This document shows, one piece after another, positions 7,832-13,577 of a stretch of DNA of 24,718 bases. The notes beneath the pieces are model-generated. The model did no database searches. It saw nothing but the letters and a program-made list of their open reading frames with translations, and was not told the DNA's origin. The stretch lies in contig SKSH01000009.1 in NCBI GenBank assembly GCA_007118075.1, forward strand, positions 1 to 24,718. The letters are read 5' to 3'. How positions within the stretch are numbered: the stretch's first letter is position 1; every line of letters starts with the position of its first letter. The translations under genes were made by a program, and so were the position numbers. The DNA comes from Halobacteriales archaeon (GTDB taxonomy: Archaea > Halobacteriota > Halobacteria > Halobacteriales > SKSH01).

Positions 7832-9292
7832 TTAGCCCTTGACGTTGCAGATCGGGAAGACTCGGACAACCGGTGTGCCGATCCCGAGCTCCTTTGATAC
7901 CCGAACAACCTCGTCGACGTCCTTGTAGACGCCGGGTGCCTCTTCTGCGACGGTTGCACCACTTTCTGCTTTCACGTAGATCTGTTGTTGCTCGCGTAGA
8001 TCTCGCTGGACATCGCCGCCCCAGTACTGCTTTTTCGCCTGGGTGCGACTCATGAGCCGACCGGCACCGTGGGCCGTGGAACCGAAGGAGATGTTCATCG
8101 ACTCAGCACCACCACAGAGTACGTACGATCCGGCACCCATGCTTCCGGGGATGATGATTGGCTGACCGACCTCTCGGTACTCTCGTGGTACCTCCGGATG
8201 GCCGGCTGGAAATGCTCTGGTTGCACCCTTGCGATGCACGAACAGTTCCCGGTCCTCGCCGTTGATAGAGTGGACCTCCTTCTTACCGATGTTATGCGCG
8301 ACGTCGTACAGGTGGTCCATCCCGAGCACCTCCCAGTCCTCGTCGAAGACATCCTCGAAGACCATCCTGACCTGGTGCATGATGAGATGGCGGTTCGTCC
8401 AGGCGAAGTTGATCGCCGCACACATCGCGCCATAGTAGTCCTCTGCAAGCTGTGAGCCAGCCGGTGCCGCCGCGAGTTCGCGGTCGGGGAGCTGCTGAAG
8501 CAGGCCCTGATGACGCTGTTCGATCTTGCGGAGATACTCAGTACAGACCTGATGGCCCAATCCACGGCTCCCACAGTGGATCAACACGACGACCTGCCCT
8601 GGCTCGAGGCCGTACGCTTTTGCGACAGGTTCATCGAACACATCCGTGACCCGCTGTACCTCGAGGAAGTGGTTCCCACTTCCGAGGCTACCGACCTGGT
8701 TCTTCCCTCGTTGTTTTGCCTTATCCGATACCTTGCTGGGATCGGCCTCTGGTCGTTGTCCCTCGTCTTCGGTGGTGAGCAGGTCGTGCTTGACCCCGTA
8801 GCCGTTGTCGACCGCCCAACGAGGGCCCACCTCGAGGATCTCATCGATCGTGTCCATATCGGTCTTGACAACGCCACCTGCACCGAGGCCACATGGGACC
8901 GCATCATAGAGTGCATCGACCAGCTCTTGCTCGAGCCCTTTGACATCGCCGTAATCGAGGTTTGTTTTCACCATTCTGACGCCACAATTAATGTCATATC
9001 CGATCGCTCCAGGAGAAATGCAGCCGGTCTCTGCATCGATACCTGCGACGCCACCAACGGGGAACCCGTACCCTTGATGCCCATCAGGCATACAGATCGC
9101 GTACTTCTGGATACCCGGTAGATGGGTCGTATTCTTGAGCTGCTGGAGGGTCCTGTCATCGGCGATCTCTTCGAGCAGCGTCTCGCTGGCGAAGACCCGA
9201 GCAGGAACTCGCATGCCCTCCTCCTGTTCGATCTCCCAGACATGCTCTCGAAGCTTGTGGAGGGTGATGTCCTGGGCCTGAAACGTGGTCAT
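7832..9292 (-). CDS. rtcB: RNA-splicing ligase RtcB
   Basis: GTP-dependent RNA ligase that joins 2',3'-cyclic phosphate to 5'-OH ends, as in archaeal tRNA exon ligation. The product is 486 residues with the full metal/GMP centre: GYDINCGVR (Cys103), GSGNHF (His208), IHCGSRG (His239), DVAHNIG (His near 333) and STAHGAGR (His408, equivalent to the guanylylated His404 of the Pyrococcus enzyme). No intein interrupts it. An upstream in-frame Met at 9334 exists; I choose 9292, because the family N-terminus begins just after it and a TATA-like element is centred 28 nt upstream, predicting a leaderless mRNA. The helper protein archease is not encoded in this window. The gene is divergent from purM and followed by the cyclase and eIF2B-like genes. 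Confidence 0.96.
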   Translation of the reverse strand: MTTFQAQDITLHKLREHVWEIEQEEGMRVPARVFASETLLEEIADDRTLQQLKNTTHLPGIQKYAICMPDGHQGYGFPVGGVAGIDAETGCISPGAIGYDINCGVRMVKTNLDYGDVKGLEQELVDALYDAVPCGLGAGGVVKTDMDTIDEILEVGPRWAVDNGYGVKHDLLTTEDEGQRPEADPSKVSDKAKQRGKNQVGSLGSGNHFLEVQRVTDVFDEPVAKAYGLEPGQVVVLIHCGSRGLGHQVCTEYLRKIEQRHQGLLQQLPDRELAAAPAGSQLAEDYYGAMCAAINFAWTNRHLIMHQVRMVFEDVFDEDWEVLGMDHLYDVAHNIGKKEVHSINGEDRELFVHRKGATRAFPAGHPEVPREYREVGQPIIIPGSMGAGSYVLCGGAESMNISFGSTAHGAGRLMSRTQAKKQYWGGDVQRDLREQQQIYVKAESGATVAEEAPGVYKDVDEVVRVSKELGIGTPVVRVFPICNVKG

Positions 9293-9315
9293 AGCTACCA
9301 GTTTGTCGTCTTGTC

Positions 9316-9325
9316 GGGTATAGGT
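9316..9325. promoter_or_regulatory. Shared TATA-like element between rtcB and purM
   Basis: GGGTATAGGT contains TATA at 9319-9322 and is close to symmetric. On the minus strand it is about 28 nt upstream of the rtcB ATG (leaderless). On the plus strand it would start purM transcription near 9346-9350 and leave a leader of about 30 nt. A second weaker box, CTTTTG at 9350-9355, would instead make purM leaderless. Confidence 0.45.
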
Positions 9326-9346
9326 TGTGACCATTCCTCGACCGGG

Positions 9347-9372
9347 GGGCTTTTGCCCATCCCCGCAGGGGA
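9347..9372 (+). promoter_or_regulatory. Tandem hairpins in the putative purM leader
   Basis: Two adjacent inverted repeats precede purM. GGGC-TTTT-GCCC occupies 9347-9358 and TCCCC-GCA-GGGGA occupies 9360-9372. The second ends eight bases before the ATG at 9380, and its right arm is the only ribosome-binding-like purine run. If purM is transcribed from the box at 9319-9322, these would form most of its 5' leader. Confidence 0.35.
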
Positions 9373-9379
9373 TTCCACC

Positions 9380-10363
9380 ATGAGTGATGATGAGTCTGAA
9401 GGATTGACCTACGCCGAGGCTGGTGTCGACATCGAGGCCTCCGAGGAGGCAACCAAGGCATTACTCTCGGCAGTTGGTGAGACTGATGATGAGGGATATG
9501 CGGGGATCCTCGACCTCGGCGAGCTCGAGATCGGCCTGACAACAGATGGTGTCGGTTCGAAGCTTCTCGTAGCAGAAGCACTCGACCGGTTCGATACCAT
9601 CGGAATCGACTGCATCGCGATGAACGTCAACGATCTCGTTGCGGAGGGACTCCGTCCCGTTGGCTTTGTTGACTACCTCGCACTCGAAGAACCGGATGAG
9701 GAGCTCACCGCCGCCATCGGAGTTGGCCTGGCAGCGGGCGCGAAACAGGCCGACATCACCCTCATGGGTGGAGAGACTGCCATCCTCCCTGAGGTGATCG
9801 TCGGCGTCGACCTCGCCGGTGCGGCCCTCGGTATCGCCCATCCTGGTGAACGACCACCTGGTGTCGCCAAGGTCGGCGATGCCATCGTCGGGATGCCCTC
9901 AGCGGGGATACACTCGAACGGCCTGACACTGGCACGGAAGGCCGTCACCTCGACCTACGAGTACGACGATACGTTCTCAGATGATCCGTCACGTACCGTC
10001 GGTGAGACACTACTAGAACCCACCCGTATCTACACCGAACCGATCGAGGTGATGCGACGATTCGAGGTGCATGCCTGTGCACATATCACCGGTGGTGGGC
10101 TTCGAAACCTCTCCCGGATGGCTGACCATCGATACGAAATCGATGACCCCCTCCCCGTGCAACCGGTGTTCGACCTCATTCAGAACGGTGGAAAGGTGAG
10201 CGACATTGAGATGTATCGGACGTTTAACATGGGGATTGGCTTCGCCATGGCGGTCGATGCTACCGATGCAGACCAGGTGGCCGAGCTGGTCGATGGTGCC
10301 GTCATCGGATCGGTCATCGAGGGAAGTGGAGTTGCCATTGAAGGGCTTGACATCACCGAGTGA
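9380..10363 (+). CDS. purM: Phosphoribosylformylglycinamidine cyclo-ligase (AIR synthase)
   Basis: Purine biosynthesis enzyme that closes the imidazole ring of aminoimidazole ribonucleotide using ATP. The product is 327 residues. Visible family blocks are LTYAEAGVDIEA near the N-terminus, LTTDGVGSK (about 53-61), IDCIAMNVNDL, LMGGETAILPE, MPSAGIHSNGLTLAR and the C-terminal HITGGGLRNLSR and NMGIGFAMAV. The open frame extends back to 9122, but that part is antisense to rtcB; the ATG at 9380 gives the standard N-terminus. It is a single-gene unit with no other pur gene nearby. The region 10364-10499 between purM and the convergent GNAT gene carries two inverted repeats. Confidence 0.96.
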   Translation: MSDDESEGLTYAEAGVDIEASEEATKALLSAVGETDDEGYAGILDLGELEIGLTTDGVGSKLLVAEALDRFDTIGIDCIAMNVNDLVAEGLRPVGFVDYLALEEPDEELTAAIGVGLAAGAKQADITLMGGETAILPEVIVGVDLAGAALGIAHPGERPPGVAKVGDAIVGMPSAGIHSNGLTLARKAVTSTYEYDDTFSDDPSRTVGETLLEPTRIYTEPIEVMRRFEVHACAHITGGGLRNLSRMADHRYEIDDPLPVQPVFDLIQNGGKVSDIEMYRTFNMGIGFAMAVDATDADQVAELVDGAVIGSVIEGSGVAIEGLDITE

Positions 10364-10396
10364 CCTCACGAGGTATCAGTCTCGTATCGTCACAGA

Positions 10397-10441
10397 AGGA
10401 GGTGGAGCTCCGCCGACACCAGTTGCGATGAGGCACCTCCT
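10397..10441 (+). terminator. Inverted repeat downstream of purM
   Basis: AGGAGGTG (10397-10404) pairs with CACCTCCT (10434-10441) over eight bases, with a 29-base loop that itself contains GAGCTC. It starts 34 bases after the purM stop. It may be a 3' stem or termination/processing signal; no clear T-run follows. Confidence 0.3.
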
Positions 10442-10480
10442 CACACAGATTCAAACAGCTAACTGAGTACCAAGGGAGAT

Positions 10481-10494
10481 CATCGACGTCGATG
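10481..10494. terminator. 14-bp perfect palindrome between convergent genes
   Basis: CATCGACGTCGATG is its own reverse complement. It lies six bases beyond the GNAT stop (10500) and 117 bases after the purM stop. The position between two convergent genes suggests a bidirectional termination signal or a protein-binding site; sequence alone cannot distinguish these. Confidence 0.3.
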
Positions 10495-10499
10495 GTCGC

Positions 10500-11090
10500 T
10501 CAGAGATAGCGTGACATTCGCTGATACATGCCCATCGGGTTGATCATCCTGAATCCAGCTCGGTTGTAGAATCGCTGCAATCCATTGGCACTCGCCTCGA
10601 CGCTCAACCACACGTATGTCACCCCTTCAAATTTTGCATAAGCCAGGCCCGCGGCCATCAACTGTGATCCGATACCCGCTCGTTGATACGAGGGATGGAC
10701 GAAGATCGCTAGTTCGTGACGGTCGGTCCCATCGGGGACGAACACCACGTGGCCAACAGTACTCCCCTCATGGGTCGCGACAACATTGACACCGGTGGCG
10801 AGTTTTTTCAACCAGTCCCGGATGCCCGCTTCATGCATCGGAGGTACCCCCTGCACCCGATCTAGCATGGAGAAATCCTCGTACATTTGGACGAGTGCGT
10901 CGACATCCTTCTCGGTGTACGGACGAAGATGAACCACTCGCTCTTTGGTGTCATCAAACGTGAATGGCGGTGTTCGTGGCAAGATCTTCGGGGGGAAGAG
11001 GTACGACCGAAGTGCTGATAAGAGCCGATAGGGCAGGTTGATGATCTCCAAGCTGAAACGTCCTTGCGGTCGTGAAGGTCTGTGAATCAC
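10500..11090 (-). CDS. GNAT family N-acetyltransferase
   Basis: Acetyl-CoA-dependent acyltransferase of about 196 residues. The GNAT fold is visible from VVHLRPYTEKDVDALVQMYEDF (about 52-73) through the acetyl-CoA pyrophosphate loop QRAGIGSQLM (about 143-152) to GLQRFYNRAGF (about 177-187). A basic and hydrophobic N-terminal extension of about 45 residues (LPYRLLSALRSYLFPPK) precedes the domain and might contact membrane or a partner. The start is uncertain. The GTG at 11090 has a TATA-like CCTATTT immediately upstream, which would place transcription initiation inside the reading frame near 11070; a TTG at 11051 is an alternative. The substrate is unknown. The 157-base gap to the ppsA stop contains tandem stem-loops. 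Confidence 0.8.
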   Translation of the reverse strand: MIHRPSRPQGRFSLEIINLPYRLLSALRSYLFPPKILPRTPPFTFDDTKERVVHLRPYTEKDVDALVQMYEDFSMLDRVQGVPPMHEAGIRDWLKKLATGVNVVATHEGSTVGHVVFVPDGTDRHELAIFVHPSYQRAGIGSQLMAAGLAYAKFEGVTYVWLSVEASANGLQRFYNRAGFRMINPMGMYQRMSRYL

Positions 11091-11180
11091 AAATAGGTAT
11101 GGTCGATTGGTAGATCTCGATCTTCGAGGTCATCGACAATTTAGATCGATCGCGGTGTGTTCGATTCCCGATATCGGTGG

Positions 11181-11221
11181 GAGGCCAAACCTGCCTCGAT
11201 GAGCAGAATCTTGAGCTCATC
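11181..11221 (-). terminator. Tandem stem-loops 3' of ppsA
   Basis: Two hairpins abut. GATGAGC (11198-11204) and GCTCATC (11215-11221) form seven pairs round a ten-base loop, 27 bases beyond the ppsA stop. GAGGC (11181-11185) and GCCTC (11193-11197) form five pairs round a seven-base loop. A further palindrome, CCGATATCGG, lies at 11168-11177. A 3' UTR structure or terminator is the simplest reading; a small RNA is possible. Confidence 0.4.
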
Positions 11222-11247
11222 CGCGGCAAGGGAATTCGAACGTAAAT

Positions 11248-13521
11248 TCAGTCTCGGATAGAGTCGAGGATCAAGCGCTGTTCGACACGTTTGACCTCGT
11301 GTTGCACATCGCGCACCGCATCGATGTTTGCGCTGATCGAACTGATGCCAGCTTCGACGAGGAAGCGAACCATGGCTGGTTTGGACCCAGCTTGTCCACA
11401 GATACTTGTGCGGACCCCGTGCTCTCGACAGGTCTTGATGGTTATCGCGATCAGCTCGAGCACGGCTGGGTGTAACTCATCGAAGATGTACGCGACGTTC
11501 TCATTGTTGCGGTCGACAGCCAGCGTATACTGAGTGAGGTCGTTCGTCCCGAAACTGGCGAAGTCGATCCCGGTCTCACACATCTCTCCGACACACAGTG
11601 CGCTCGCCGGTGTCTCGATCATGACCCCCCAGGTGTGTGTCTTCGGATCGATACCGACGGCCTCGAGGCGCTCACGGGCCCCGATAACGTCATCGACATC
11701 GTTGACGAGTGGGAACATGATCTCGACATTGTCATAGCCCATTTCGAAGAGCTCGCGGAAGGCGCGGAGCTCGAGATCGAACATATCGGGGCGATCGAGG
11801 CTCCGCCGGATCCCACGATATCCGAGCATCGGGTTATGCTCGATCGGTTCATCCTCACCACCCTCCATCGAGCGAAACTCGTCGGTTGGTGCATCGAGGG
11901 TACGGACACGAACCGGCCGAGGGTAGAACTCCTCTGCGACCACCCGGATACCATCGACGATCTGGCTCACGTATGCATCTGCACCCTCGGTCTCGACGAA
12001 GCGTTCGGGGGTGGCCCCGAGTGAGAGCACCAGGTGCTCGATCCTGAGCAGGCCAACACCGTCAGCACCGGTCGCCGCCGCTCGCTCGGCCGCTTCTGGG
12101 ATGGAGACATTCACCTTGACCTCCGTTGCCGTCATCGGTTTGACGGGCGTCTTCGGGCGTACCTCTTCGATTGGTTCTGCGGAGGTCACCTCCTCGTGCA
12201 CACCCTCGGTGACGGTGCCTTTGTCACCGTCGACGGTGATCCCCTGCCCATCTTCGAGACGGCTGGTGGCTTCGCTGGTCCCGACCACTGCAGGGACGCC
12301 GAGCTCGCGAGAGACGATTGCAGCATGGCTGGTCATGCCGCCTTCATCGGTGACGATAGCCCCGGCCCGACGCATCGCAGGGACCATATCGGGTGTCGTC
12401 ATCTTCGTGACGAGCATGTCACCGGTTTCTACCTGATCGAGTTGATCGAGATTCTTGACGATGCTGACCGGACCGCCAGCGATCCCTGGGCTAGCACCGA
12501 GGCCACTGAGGAGTTGCTCACCGAGGCGGTGTTCGGTCGTCTGCCCACCATCGGCGGTCGCCGCCGCCGTCGCACCTTCGATCGTCGTGATCGGGCGTGA
12601 CTGTAGCATGTAGAGCTCGCCATCACGAAGCGCCCATTCGACGTCCTGGGGGGTTCCGTAGTGCTCCTCGACCTGGATGGCGATCGATCTGAGCTCCTCG
12701 AGAGTCTCGCTATCGAGTACCTGCACATCCTGGCGCTCGTCCTCGACTGCGCGAGTGATCGTCTCACCAGAGTCCGGATCGCGCTCATAGAGCAGCTTCT
12801 TCGTGGCGACGTGTATCTCGAGCACCTCACCGGTCTCACGTTCGATGACATAGTTATCGGGAGATACCTCCCCGGAAACGACCGCCTCACCGAGTCCCCA
12901 GGCAGCCTCGATGACCAGTCGATCCTCACCACTCGAGGGATGACTTGTGAACATGACCCCACTGGCATCTGCATCAACCATCCGTTGGACGACGACCGCC
13001 ATGTTGACGTGATCGTGTGAGAAGCCATGTTGAGCGCGGTAGTAGATGGCACGCTTGGTGAACAGGGAGGCCCAGCAGCCTTGCACGGCTTTGAGCAACC
13101 CCTCACGGTCCACGTTGAGGTAGGTCTCCTGCTGGCCGGCGAAGCTCGCATCGGGGAGGTCCTCAGCGGTGGCACTCGATCTGACCGCAACGAACTGCGA
13201 TCCATCCTCGGTCAGCTCGTCGTACGATGACAGGATGTCCTCGGCGAGTTCATCAGGGAATGGAGTCTCCATGATGAGTTCGTGGGCCGACTCCTCGGCG
13301 GCGGCCAGTGCGGCAGTCCGCTCGGTATCGACGTTCACCGCCTCAGAGAGCGACTCCTCGATGCCTGCCTCATGGACGAACCGACGATAGGCATTCGCCC
13401 CGACGACGAACGCCGGTGGCACCGGTAAGCCGGCCGACTCGAGCTCACCAAGCGATGCAGCCTTCCCCCCAACTAGTTCGAGGTCCTCACTGTGTAGCTC
13501 CTCGAGCCAAAACACCGTCAT
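11248..13521 (-). CDS. ppsA: Phosphoenolpyruvate synthase
   Basis: Converts pyruvate and ATP to phosphoenolpyruvate, AMP and phosphate, the entry to gluconeogenesis. The product is 757 residues in the canonical order. An ATP-grasp PPDK-type N-domain has VGGKAASLGEL (about 17-27), VRSSATAEDLPDASFAGQQ (about 113-131) and the ending LQSRPIT. The swivelling phosphohistidine domain has GGMTSHAAIVSRELGVP with His399. The C-terminal PEP-binding barrel has GLLRIEHL, GYRGIRRS, FGTNDLTQYTLAVDR and the Cys-containing CGQAGS near residue 710. A TATA-like element lies about 32 nt upstream of the ATG. I saw no TrmB-type motif (TACT-N7/8-GAGTA) in 13522-13577. Together with tpiA it marks central carbon metabolism, though the two are not linked in one operon. 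Confidence 0.97.
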   Translation of the reverse strand: MTVFWLEELHSEDLELVGGKAASLGELESAGLPVPPAFVVGANAYRRFVHEAGIEESLSEAVNVDTERTAALAAAEESAHELIMETPFPDELAEDILSSYDELTEDGSQFVAVRSSATAEDLPDASFAGQQETYLNVDREGLLKAVQGCWASLFTKRAIYYRAQHGFSHDHVNMAVVVQRMVDADASGVMFTSHPSSGEDRLVIEAAWGLGEAVVSGEVSPDNYVIERETGEVLEIHVATKKLLYERDPDSGETITRAVEDERQDVQVLDSETLEELRSIAIQVEEHYGTPQDVEWALRDGELYMLQSRPITTIEGATAAATADGGQTTEHRLGEQLLSGLGASPGIAGGPVSIVKNLDQLDQVETGDMLVTKMTTPDMVPAMRRAGAIVTDEGGMTSHAAIVSRELGVPAVVGTSEATSRLEDGQGITVDGDKGTVTEGVHEEVTSAEPIEEVRPKTPVKPMTATEVKVNVSIPEAAERAAATGADGVGLLRIEHLVLSLGATPERFVETEGADAYVSQIVDGIRVVAEEFYPRPVRVRTLDAPTDEFRSMEGGEDEPIEHNPMLGYRGIRRSLDRPDMFDLELRAFRELFEMGYDNVEIMFPLVNDVDDVIGARERLEAVGIDPKTHTWGVMIETPASALCVGEMCETGIDFASFGTNDLTQYTLAVDRNNENVAYIFDELHPAVLELIAITIKTCREHGVRTSICGQAGSKPAMVRFLVEAGISSISANIDAVRDVQHEVKRVEQRLILDSIRD

Positions 13522-13548
13522 GATTGGTTGAATGAACCCTCACCAAAA

Positions 13549-13557
13549 CCATAACGG
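13549..13557 (-). promoter_or_regulatory. TATA-like promoter of ppsA
   Basis: The minus strand reads CCGTTATGG in the 56-base gap between the Lhr helicase stop and the ppsA ATG, centred about 32 nt before the start codon. This predicts a leader of only a few bases. An upstream GGAAC could serve as BRE. Confidence 0.4.
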
Positions 13558-13577
13558 TTCCGACCGGATGTCGTTGT

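Noticed and set aside
7271..7897. 208-codon plus-strand frame
   Set aside because: It is antisense to the cyclase gene and the end of rtcB; its translation has no family resemblance.
8510..9121. 203-codon plus-strand frame inside rtcB
   Set aside because: It is antisense to a fully conserved rtcB; no independent coding evidence.
10428..10466. Short ATG frame after an AGGAGGTG in the purM downstream region
   Set aside because: The purine run is about 24 bases from the ATG, too far for a Shine-Dalgarno, and the frame has only 12 codons.
11150..11185. tRNA-like T-arm (GTTCGATTC) in the ppsA-GNAT gap
   Set aside because: The flanking bases do not form a five-pair T stem, and no acceptor, D or anticodon arms could be placed around it.
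12429..13205. 258-codon frame on the minus strand
   Set aside because: It is an alternative frame inside ppsA with Arg/Ser-rich composition unlike a haloarchaeal protein.
13522..13577. TrmB-type operator (TACT-N7/8-GAGTA) upstream of ppsA
   Set aside because: Looked for because gluconeogenic genes are TrmB targets in haloarchaea; neither half-site is present in this gap.
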